Source of the DNA: Amycolatopsis camponoti
GTDB lineage: Bacteria > Actinomycetota > Actinomycetes > Mycobacteriales > Pseudonocardiaceae
Length of the DNA stretch: 64,000 nucleotides
Assembly: GCF_902497555.1 (NCBI RefSeq)
Contig: NZ_CABVGP010000001.1
Location: 1,778,501 to 1,842,500, forward strand
Reading direction: 5' to 3'
The notes beneath the pieces were generated by a model. The model ran no database searches. It was given only the letters and a program-made list of their open reading frames with translations, and was not told the origin of the DNA. Below, one piece after another: positions 34,416 to 44,000 of the stretch; position 1 is the first letter of the stretch, and each line of letters opens with the position of its first letter. The translations under genes and the position numbers were made by a program.

Positions 34416-35065
34416 AGGGTGGCGATCCCGGCCAGGAAGATGTCGACGCCGGCGAGGAACTGTTCGCGGTCGTCGTGCTCGCGCAGCTGCGCCGACGCCT
34501 TGTGCACGAACGGGTACTTCTCCGGATCGAGGTCCGCCCACTGCGCGGCGACCTTGCCCAGGAAAGCCGTGCGGTCCTCCTCGCCGGAGGTGAGGAGCCG
34601 GGCGTTCGCGGCGTTCTGCCCGGCGACGCCCAGGACGTAGTTCACCAGCGCGCCCGCGGCGTCGAAGAGCGCTTGCCCGGGGACGCCGAGTGCGTCGAGG
34701 AGCCCGCCGATGCGCTCGTAGACCTCCAGGAGCGCGGGGCGCCACGGCTCCCGCGAGAGCTGCGCGCCGACCCAGGGGTGGGCGTCGATCGCGTCGAACA
34801 GGCCCAGCGCGACGGTGCGCAGCGCTTCCCGCGGCTCCGCGTCGACGACCGCGCCGGTCATGACGTCCGCGATGACGTCGTCGGTGGCCGCGGCGAGCAG
34901 GTCGCTCTTGTTCGCGACGTGGTGGTAGATCGCGCCGTAGCCGGTGGCCAGGTGGGTGGTGAGCGCCCGGAAGGTGAGCGCGGCCTCGCCGCCGTCGTCG
35001 AGGAGCTTCTTCGCGGCCTTGACGATCAGCTCCTTCGACAGCCCGTCGGTGCGTCGCTTCGTCAT
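34409..35065 (-). CDS. TetR-family repressor
   Basis: A 218-residue TetR protein. N-terminal DNA-binding domain with IVKAAKKLLDDGGEAALTFR and the recognition region LTTHLATGYGAIYHHVANKSDLL, then a ligand-binding C-terminal domain. It is divergent to an FAD monooxygenase, the classic pairing where the enzyme modifies the inducer. Its promoter has TTGGAT (-35) in operator O1, a 17-bp spacer, and GATAAT (35072-35077) six bases before the ATG, so it is probably leaderless and autoregulated. Confidence 0.92.
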   Translation of the reverse strand: MTKRRTDGLSKELIVKAAKKLLDDGGEAALTFRALTTHLATGYGAIYHHVANKSDLLAAATDDVIADVMTGAVVDAEPREALRTVALGLFDAIDAHPWVGAQLSREPWRPALLEVYERIGGLLDALGVPGQALFDAAGALVNYVLGVAGQNAANARLLTSGEEDRTAFLGKVAAQWADLDPEKYPFVHKASAQLREHDDREQFLAGVDIFLAGIATLR

Positions 35066-35083
35066 GACGGCATTATCGCATGG

Positions 35084-35133
35084 TTGGATCGGCGATCCAA
35101 AGTCGTGGTAGCGTCATTGGAGTGACGATCCAA
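35084..35133. promoter_or_regulatory. Double TetR operator in the divergent promoter
   Basis: O1 TTGGATCGGCGATCCAA (35084-35100) is a perfect palindrome with a 3-bp centre. O2 TTGGAGTGACGATCCAA (35117-35133) matches it at 14 of 17 bases, 33 bp on. O1 covers the -35 elements of both genes; O2 covers the start point and GTG codon of the monooxygenase, whose -10 is TAGCGT (35109-35114). Confidence 0.75.
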
Positions 35134-36223
35134 CGAACCATCACGATCATCGGAGCCGGACTCGGCGGCCTGGTGCTGGCCCGCGTCCTGCACGTCCACG
35201 GCATCCCGGCGACGGTCTACGAAGCGGAAGCCTCACCGGAGGCCCGCCGGCAGGGCGGAATGCTCGACATCCACCCGTGGAACGGCCAGCCGGCGCTCGA
35301 AGCGGCCGGCCTGACGGCGGGATTTCGCCGGCTCGTCCTGGCCGGCCGCGAGTCCTACCGCGTCCTCGACCGGGCGGGGACGGTCCTGCTCGACCGGCCC
35401 GACGACGGCACCGGCGAGCGTCCCGAAGTCCAGCGCGGCGAACTGCGGCAGCTGCTGCTCGATTCGCTGCCGCCCGGGACCGTCCACTGGGGACGGAAGG
35501 TCACCGGCGTCCGGGCCCTCGGCGAAGGCCGCCACGAGGTGACCTTCGCGGACGGCACTTCCGTCGTTTCGGAGCTGCTCGTCGGTGCGGACGGCGCGTG
35601 GTCGCGCGTGCGTCCGCTGGTGTCGGACGCGATTCCCTCTTACGTCGGCGTTTCGGTGGTCGAGACGTTCCTGTTCGACGCCGACACCCGCCATCCCGCC
35701 GCCGCGAAGGCCGTCGGCGCGGGATCGATGTTCGCGCTGGCGCCGGGCAAGGGAATCCTGGCGCACCGGGAAAGCGGTGGCACGCTGCACACTTACGCGC
35801 AGCTGCGCAAGCCGCAGGACTGGCGCGCCGTCGACGTCGCCGGGGAGTTCGACGGCTGGGCCCCGGAGCTGACGGCGTTGCTCACCGACAGCCACGTGCC
35901 GCCGGTCTTGCGCCGCCTGTTCACCCTGCCGGCCGAGCACCGCTGGGACCGGGTACCGGGTGTGACCCTGATCGGCGACGCGGCCCACCTGATGCCGCCG
36001 AACGGCGAAGGCGCCAACCTGGCCATGCTGGACGGTGCGTCACTCGCGCAGGCGATCGCCGCGCACCCGGAGGACGCGGAGAAGGCGCTTGCGGAGCACG
36101 AAACGGCGATGTTCCCCCCGCGCGGCGGCCGAAGCGGGGGAGGACGACATCTACGACGTCATGCTGGGCGCGGACGCACCGCACAGCATGGTGGCCATGT
36201 TCACGGGAGCCGAGGCGTCGTGA
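35122..36223 (+). pseudogene. FAD-dependent monooxygenase (TetX-like), frameshifted near the 3' end
   Basis: A group-A flavin monooxygenase: IIGAGLGGLVLARVL binds FAD, and GDAAHLMPPNGEGANLAMLDG is the second FAD motif. The family includes tetracycline-hydroxylating TetX proteins. The frame breaks at a run of six C (36114-36119): with five C it would continue AMFPRAAAEAGEDD ... MVAMFTGAEAS and stop at 36223, the normal family ending, giving 366 residues. As written, reading continues out of frame to 36423. So either a sequencing slip in the C-run or a recent lesion; the enzyme core is intact, only the last ~36 residues change. GTG 35122 is probably leaderless. Confidence 0.8.
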
Positions 36224-37174
36224 GGAGTTCGCGGCCGCGCTCCGGGGTGATCGCGGCGGCCAGGACGGGATCGGCGAGCAGGGCGACCGGGGCGATGTGG
36301 TCCGGCGTGCGCGGCCGCCAGTGCGGCAGCGCGGCCCGGACCGCGGTCCACAGCGCGCCGGGGTCGTCCGGGTACGCGGCCCGGGCGTCGCGCACCGGCC
36401 GGTCGAACTCCGCGTTGCCGTAGGAGAAGCCTTCCCCGGGTCTCGAGAACCGGGGTTCGTTTTCGGCGACCAGGGCCATGATCTCCGGCCGTTCGCCGAT
36501 CATCGCGCCTTGGAGCACGGACATCCGGCCTGCCGCGCGCCGCGGAGGTGGTCGTCGAAGAGGTACGGCAGCAGTTCCTCGGTGAAGAGCGGGTCCGTGA
36601 GGAAACCCGTCGGCAGGAAGGACGGGTGCAGCAGCCGGCCGAGCAGCGTGCCGGCTTCGTACCAGTTGCGCGACAACAGCAGGATCTGCGCGCGCAGCAC
36701 GGTGGCCCGCTCACGGCCGAAGTCTTCGGCTCGCTCCAGCACCTCGTCGGCGGCATCGACGTCACCGGCGAGGGCGGCGACCCGCGCTCGTTCGACCTCC
36801 GCGTCCCACGCGTCGCGCGTCTCGCCGGCCGGCTTGCGCATCTGGTGGAACTCGGCGTAGAGGTGCTCCATCAACGCGGTGAAGGAGGCGAACCGGGTGG
36901 GTGGTTCGGCGCGCCAGCAGAACAGGCTGTACGCGGCCCACTCACCGGAGCCGTCCACGTCGCCGGGGTCGAGGAACAGGATGCCCGAGTCGGTTTCGTC
37001 GGACAGCAGCAAGCCGCGGGTGAAGCGGTTGCCGCCGGCTTCCTGCTCCTCGACGTCTTCCCACTCTTCCCAGAACGGCTCGAGGTCGCGCAGCCAGCCG
37101 ACCGTCGTGGTGTCGCGCATCCGGTAGACGAACCCACCGGCGTCGCGCCATCCGTTGGTGCAGAGCAGGTTCAG
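36201..37174 (-). pseudogene. SMI1/KNR4 (SUKH) family gene, 5'-truncated and frameshifted
   Basis: The reading frame begins abruptly at LCTNGWRDAGGFVYRM, the middle of a SUKH domain, with no upstream equivalent in any frame, so roughly the first 50 residues are missing. It continues through GLLLSDETDSGILFLDPGD and GEWAAYSLFCWRA, then a C-terminal helical extension. At about 36525-36540 the frame shifts by one base: the rest (MSVLQGAMIGERPEIMALVA ... DHIAPVALLADPVL) is found in another frame and ends at 36201. SUKH proteins are a main immunity superfamily for bacterial polymorphic toxins. The locus follows the giant protein gene on the same strand. It overlaps the convergent monooxygenase end. 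Confidence 0.7.
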
Positions 37175-37647
37175 CCGGTGGCCAACACGCGGTAGGGCTT
37201 CGGGAAGAACGCCCAGTGGTCGTCGCACCAGACCAGGCCGTCGTAGGAAAGACCGGCGGACTGCCCGGGGGAGAGGTACCGCCAGGCGGCCCACACCCGC
37301 GTCGGCAGCAAGCGGGCCGCCACCGAACGGTAGCCACCGGGGAAGGAGTGCGACAGGGCGTTGTCATCGGCGAGCGCACCGGCCGGCGCGAGGTGGACGC
37401 GGAGGCTCTGACGGCCGGTCGGCCAACGGAAGCCGATCCCGGAGGTCCAGGTCTGTTCGTACTGCTGCCGGGCCGGTTCCACGGTGTCGCGCACGAAGAC
37501 TTTCGCGTAGTCGTCATCCCGCGGCCGCAGCTCCTGCAGGGCCGCGCCGGTCCGGTCCGCCGCGATCGCCCGCAGGATCGGTTCGAGTTGCACCTGGAGC
37601 GCGACCATGGAGATCTCCGCCCGCACCCGCGGGCTCGAGGTCGTCAC
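37171..37647 (-). CDS. Unrecognised protein in the toxin/immunity locus
   Basis: A 158-residue soluble protein; GTG 37647 overlaps the stop of the preceding gene (GTGA), and an alternative ATG at 37608 has a GGAG site. Mixed helix/strand with a tryptophan-rich end (VWAAWRYLSPGQSAGLSYDG, LVWCDDHWAFFPKPYRVL). I recognise no named family, though similar proteins with a WCDDHW-FPKP ending seem to occur in streptomycetes. As third gene of the locus it may be an immunity or accessory protein; this is from position only. Confidence 0.65.
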   Translation of the reverse strand: MTTSSPRVRAEISMVALQVQLEPILRAIAADRTGAALQELRPRDDDYAKVFVRDTVEPARQQYEQTWTSGIGFRWPTGRQSLRVHLAPAGALADDNALSHSFPGGYRSVAARLLPTRVWAAWRYLSPGQSAGLSYDGLVWCDDHWAFFPKPYRVLATG

Positions 37648-38072
37648 CGTTCTTCGTCGGCGCCGACCCCGCCGAGCCAGTCGTCGAGCCCGCGGCTCGC
37701 CTCGCGTTCGGCCGCGTAGTCCTCGGGAGTGGGCCGGTACCACGGCAAGCCGGTGCGAATGGTGAGCAGATCGACCACGTAAGCGCTGATGTCCACGCGT
37801 TCGTATTCGACGTCGTCGCTGCCGCCAGGTGCGTAGAGAAAACCCTCCTCGGCGACCTCACCGACGAGTTTGACCACATTCTTGCCGCCGGCACCGGAAA
37901 CGCCGATCGCGGAGATCTTCAGACCGAAGACGGACGCGACCTGCGCGGGCCGCCGCTGGAATTCGCCTCGGGCGAAGGTGCAGCCCAGTGCTCGCCCGAC
38001 GCGCGCGGCGACCTGCTCCGGCGCCTCGTCGGTATCCGCGCGGGCGCTGAAACGGATCTTCTGTCGTTTCAT
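37644..38072 (-). CDS. Small protein directly behind the giant toxin-like gene; candidate immunity protein
   Basis: A 142-residue acidic soluble protein, starting MKRQKIRFSARAD and ending DDWLGGVGADEER. It begins 27 bp after the stop of the 2111-residue gene and overlaps the next gene by four bases. There is no signal peptide or membrane segment. I know no family for it. In polymorphic toxin loci the gene right behind the toxin usually encodes the cognate cytoplasmic immunity protein, which fits its size and charge, so it is the best candidate to neutralise the nucleotidyltransferase or kinase domain. Confidence 0.65.
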   Translation of the reverse strand: MKRQKIRFSARADTDEAPEQVAARVGRALGCTFARGEFQRRPAQVASVFGLKISAIGVSGAGGKNVVKLVGEVAEEGFLYAPGGSDDVEYERVDISAYVVDLLTIRTGLPWYRPTPEDYAAEREASRGLDDWLGGVGADEER

Positions 38073-38099
38073 CCGGACTCTTTCGCCATCGGGGTGATC

Positions 38100-41000
38100 T
38101 TACCAGGGCTGTTCCGCGCGGAGCGCGATCGTGGAATCCTCGATTCCCTTGACGTGCGGGAATTTCTCCTTGAGCGCCGCGCCTATCCGCCTGCCGAGCC
38201 GGACGAGGTCTTCCGGTTCCCCGCCATCGGGCATGATCTTCGTGCCCTCGGTGTCCAGCAAGTCCGGGTACTCGGCGGCGAACTCGGCGAAGGTCTCCCG
38301 GTCGACCACCACGTAGAGGTCGACGTCGAAGTCGTACGGGTCGAAGCGGGTCTTCCCTTTGTGCGGACCGCGCAGGCCGGACTTCATGCTGCCGATGTAC
38401 CCGATCTCCTGGCCGTGGTAGGTGAAACCGGCGACGACGTCGTCGATCTTGGTCTGGGTCGCCCGGAACGACGCTTCCCAGGCCGCGGTGCCCTTCAGGT
38501 CCGCGGTCCGTCCCACGGTGTCCCTGGCCAGCGCCGGATCCCCGGTCGTCACCGCGAACTCCGCCAGCCGGTCCATGAGCCCACGAGCGTCCGCCGCCAG
38601 GGCTCGGACCACCTCTTCGGCCTGGCGGCTCTTCTCGGGGGAAAGCGTGAACTCGTCCCGCTGATGGGGGAAGAGGTCGTCCCACAGTGCCTTGAACTTC
38701 TTGGCCTGGTCCGACTGGAGTTCGCGGATCTTGCCGCCGTACTGGGCTTCGAAGCGGGCCCGGACCTCGGGGTCGGCAGTGGTCTGCAGGTAGCTGCGGA
38801 CGTTGTCGATCGCGGTCCAGGCACGGCGGTAGTCGGGGGTCCCGGGTAACTGGCCGGCGAAGCGTTCGGCGAGCCGGTTCGCCGTGGTGGAGTCGAGACC
38901 CAGGGCGTCCTGCAGGGCGGCGGTGGCGGCGCCGACGTCGGGCGCCCGGCGGGGATCGGGCCGTTCCTCCAAGCGGGTCATGGCCCGGGCCAGCCGGTGC
39001 GCCGCCGCGCGGGCGTCGAACATCGCCCGTACCGGCACGGGCACGTCCGGGCCGCCGCCGCGCACGTAAGCGTCGGCGAAGTCCTGGCGGAGCTGGGTGA
39101 TCTCCGCCGGGGACAGCCCGGACTCGTACCCGAAGTGGCCGATGCGCTGGGTGAACAGGGAGACGTCCCGGGCCGGCGTACCGATGGCGTCGCCGGCGGC
39201 GTTCATCGACTGGTGCAGGGTCGGGGCGTCGATCATCGACACCCCGGCGTCGGCGTCCCAGAGGAAGTTGCCCAGGTGGGCGTCGCCGTGCGCCAGGCCG
39301 GCCGGGCCGGGGTCGGCCATGGCCCGCGCCAAGGTGGTGTCCAGCGCGGCCTGGATCCGGTCGAGATCGATGCCGAGCTCGTCGAGGAGCGGGCGGCGGG
39401 CGGCCAGCTCGGCGAGGTGTTCGCGGATCGTGGCGGCGTGCGGGGCGAGGTAGGCCGGGGACGCCTGCCGTTCGCCGCCGCGGTGCAGTTCGGCCATGCC
39501 CTCGGCGACGCCGGTGACCGCCCGGCGCAGGTCGTCCATCGCCCGGTCGCGGTCCCAAGCCAGCGGTACTCGGCGGAGCAGGGCGTCCACCGAAACGCCG
39601 GGGGCCGCCGCGGAGAACAGCGCGCCGCGGCGGGTGCCCTCCGGGCCGGGCACCGAGGCGACGGCGAGGACGTCCGGCACGCCGAACCCGTTGAGCTCGG
39701 CCTGGCCGAGCCGGTCCGCGGCCGACAGCTCGCGGGCGAACTCGGCGCCGTCCGGCACGATCTTGACGTAGCCGGCCGGCTCGCCGTCCACCGTCACCCG
39801 GTACACCGGACGCGTGGTCCGGGCCCGGCCGTCGTAACCGCCGACCGGCTCCAGCACGACGTCGCCGTCGAACACTGTCGCGACCAGCGCGCGGATCGAG
39901 GCCGGCGAATCGTCCGGCAGGCCGGGCAGCTTCCTGAGCAGGTTCGCGACCGCACCCGGGGCGACGTCGCCGGTGTCGGTCCGCGTCGACCTCGCCGCCC
40001 GGCGGGCCACCTCGACCGACTCCGCCGGTCCGCGAAGCCTGGCCGGTTTTTCGAGCGGCCCGGCCGCGCTCTCCTGCACCGCCGACTCCAGCCCGGCCTT
40101 GCCCATCTCCTGCAGGATGTCGCCGGCGTCGCCCGGGAGCTTGCCCGTTGCCGCGCCGATGCCCAGCTCCACGCCCTTGCCCGTCGCGCCGCCGAGGAAC
40201 GACGATGTTCCGCGCAACGCCGTGCGGGCCGCCAGTGAGCCGCCGAGCGCTTCGCCGAGGGTGGTGCCGCGGCCGGCCGGCAGGGACTCGAAGGCCTGAG
40301 AGGTCACCGTGCTCGCCATGCCCGCGAGCGCACCCGTCAGCGTCGCCTCCAACAGGGCCGCGAAGCCTTCGCCGAGCCCCTTGCGCCAGGTGGCTTCGTC
40401 CAGCAGCGCGCCACCGAAGCCGCCCAGGCCGCCGGTGGCTCCGCCGATGACCAGCAGGTCGCCCAGCGTGCTGCCGGTGATGCCGCCCATGGTCGGGGCC
40501 AGGCCCTCGGCCGACCGCAGCGTCGTCATCCCGGCGGCCAGGCTCTGGGCGCCGCCGCGCGCCACGATCGACAGGTGCTGGCCGACGCCGGCGGTGAGTG
40601 CCTGCACCGCCGTCATGCCGAGGTCGACCGCGGCCTGCTCCCAGCCGTACCGGCCGCCGCTGACCGCGCTGTGCACGGCCATCGAGCCGAGGCCGGTCAG
40701 CCCGGCGATGGCGGCGATCAGCAGCGGGCTGGCCGCGCCGCCGGTGGCCACCGTCGCCACGGCGGCGGCGATCGCGCCGATCACCATGACCGCGGTGGTC
40801 AGCACCGACGCGTAGCGGTCGATCGCGGCGGCGTAGTTCCCGGCCGCCAGCTTGCTGACCCGCACGGCGGAGGCGAACTCCCGCGGATCCGCGCCGGTGT
40901 ACTTGCCGTCCTTGTCGAACAAGCCGCCACCCGCGGCGATCGGGCGGCCCGCCGCGTCGGTCCAGACGGGGTCGCCCTTGTCGTCGACCCGCACGGTCGC

Positions 41001-44000
41001 GCCGCCCAGCGAAGTGGTGAGCCGGGACTGCGCCGACGCCAGATCCCGGTCCGCCATGCTGTCGCCGGCCAGCCAAGAACCGAGCCAGCCGGTTTCGTCC
41101 CGCTGCTGCTGCATGGTGAACGCGGCGACCTCGGCGCGTTCCCGGTCGTTGCGGGGCACGCCGAGCAGCGCCCGTTCCATCCGCAGCCGCTCGTCGCCGG
41201 AAAGCTCGGTGAACCAGCCCTGTCCGCCGAAGGTGCCGAGGTCGTCGTCGAGCGCGGTACCGGTGAGACCCTGGTATTCGACGCGCATCGCGGCGATCTC
41301 GTCGCGGTCCATCCGCTCGACGAAGCGGAACATCAGCTCTTCGTCGGTGCCGGCGCCCTTCGAGGCGTACTCGAGGGCGAGCGCGGCCGTCTTCGGGGTC
41401 GGGTAGTCCTCGTGCGCGAGGCGGACGGCGAGCTCACCGGCGTCCTTGTCGTCGCCGTACGCGGTTTTGAGCTGTCCTTCCAGGTAGGTCTTCGCGGACG
41501 CGGGCGTCCCGGCCTGGGCGCCGCCGCCGTAGTCGGCGGCGTACTTCCGGAAAACCTCGTCACGCTCGTCCAGCGCGGCTTTCCGGTCCTGCTCCGGTAC
41601 TTTCGCGCCGGGCTTGAGCCGCGGGTCGACGAGCGCGGCGTCCAGCTTGAGCAGGTTCGGGCCGCCGGGCCGCTGCGTCTCGACGCCGAGCCGGGCCGCG
41701 CGCGCCGCGACGGTGTTCTCGCCGCCGCGGATGAGCGCGACGGCGAGGTCCCGGTTCGCGCCGGTGATCTCCCGCGTCTCGACCGTCGAGCCGCCCTCGG
41801 CGTCGGTGACGGTCACCTCGATCGGCGCGAGCGTGTACTTCTCGACCGCGGCGGCGGCCTGCTGCGGCGAAACCCCGGTCGTGCCGCCGATGATCCCCGC
41901 GAGCTCCTGCTGCACCGCCACCCGGCGCTCGTCCGCCGTGGCCTGGGCGCGGCCGCGCTCGGCCGGCGCCTTGCCGTATTCGATGAGGGTGTCGTGGATC
42001 GCGTCGAGGTCGCCGGCGCGGCGGGCGTCGTCGATCCGGTCCTTCATCCGGAACGCGTCCGCGAGGTTCTGGTTGCCGGCCGCGAGCGCGTCGAACACCT
42101 TCAGGTCGGTGCCGCCGAGGCTGTCGCGCACCTCGGCGAGCGCTTCCGCGCCTTCCCTGCTGCCCTTGAGCTTCTCGAGCTCTTCGGGCTTGAGGTTGCG
42201 CATCAGCTCCTCGATGCGCGCCTCGTCGTCGTTGTACCAGTGGGTGGACGCCCGCAGCTCGGCCGCGGCGCCCGCGGCCTGGTCACCCCGAAGGTAGGCC
42301 CGCGCGGATTCGAGCTCGTCGCCGCTGAGCTCGTCGGTCAGCGCCGCGTCGAGCGTGCCGTGCGCGGATTCGTACAGCCAGCGCAGCGCGCGAGCCTGTG
42401 CCGGGGTCAGGCCGCGCAGGGACCTCGACACCTTCGCCTCGTCGGTGCCCCAGCCACCGAACGCGTCCACCAGGGCGAACTCGCGCTTCTCCAGGTCCGA
42501 CGCCACCCCGACGGCGGCCGCGTCGATCTCGCCGGCCAGCCGCTTGCCCGGGTCGAGGAACGGCGTGAAGATCTCGCGGATGTACTTGTCCCGCCCGGCG
42601 TCCGTCGCCGTTTTCCACTCGGTGAACGGCGCGGTCATCGCCGCCTTCGTCTTGCGGACCGCCGTGCCGAACACCTGCTTCAGCGGCATGGCCCACGCGT
42701 CCGCGACCTGGCGGATGCCGCGGGCCGTGGCCGCGAAGGACGCGTCGTGCCCGCCCACGAAGCCGGCGATCCCTTGCGCGGCCGCCTTTCCCGTCCCGCG
42801 CAGCGCGGCCGCCAATTCCGCCCGCGCCCGCCCGGAGGCCGTCGTCGCGGTCCGCTCGACCTCGTTCACCACCGCGCCGGTCGACGCGTCGGCGCGAGTC
42901 ACCAGGCGCTGCTGCGCGACGCCGAGCTGGTCCACCTTCGGCCCGGTGTCGCCGACGGCCTTTTCCGTCGTCCGGCGCAGGCTTTCCGCGCCGTTCTCCG
43001 CCGCCGGCTCCAGCCCGTCGCGCACCGACGTGGTCACCTGGCCGAACGCGGCCAGCCCGGTCGTCGCGGCCGTCCCGAGCCCGGTCAGCTCCGCGCCGGC
43101 CTGCGCGTGCGAGCCGTGCAGCAGCGCGTTGGCGTCGTCGACCAGGCGGTCCCGGGCCGCCTTGTGCCGCACGGCGATCGACTCGCGGGCCTCGCCGGCC
43201 ATCCGGCGCAGCGCTTCGTGGCCGCTCGTGGCCTGCTTGCCGAGTGCGCCGTAGGCCGTGCTGGTGGCCTTCCGCACCGCGGCGCGGCCCTTCGTGTCGA
43301 TCTCGGTCTTGCGGGTCTCCAGCGCTTTGGCCAGCTCGCTCTCGTTGAACTTGTCGCGCACCGGCTGGATCTGGGCGCGGTACGCGTCCGACTGCGTCTT
43401 CGACGCGTCTGCGAGCGTTTTCACGGCCGCGTCGGCCACGCTCGGAACGGCCTGGCGCCGTGCCTCGTTTTCCGCTTCCACCATCGGCGTCGCCCCGCCC
43501 GGGAAGAGCTTCGCGGCGGACGCGCCGTAGGCCTGGACCGCCGCGATCGCCTGTCCACTCGCGGTGGTGATCGCGACCGCGCTCTGCTCGAGAAGGTCGG
43601 TGTAGCCCACCGCCAGGTCGTTGACGATCGCAGTGACCTGTTCGCCCGCGGTATCGGCGTTGGCCCGCACCCGGCGCAGCGCGCTCGCGGAGGCGGAGGC
43701 CACCTGCCGGCGGCCCCGCCGCACGGCGAGGTCGAGCCCGACGGTGCCCTCCTCGTACGCGGCGTCGACGGTGCCCAGCGAGTCCAGACGCAGGTCGTCC
43801 AGCTCGTGCTCGGCCGCCGCGACCCGGGACCGGGCCCGGCCGTCCACCCGGTCATGGCGGTCCACGGCGGCCCGGCCGAGCCGCTCCAGCAGCGACCGTT
43901 GAGCCTCGTGGGCACGCCGGGCCCGGTCCACCAGCCGGGCGAACGCCCGCGAAGCCGAGGCGAGCGCGTCCCGGTCACCGGCGCCGGGAGCGCGGACCGG

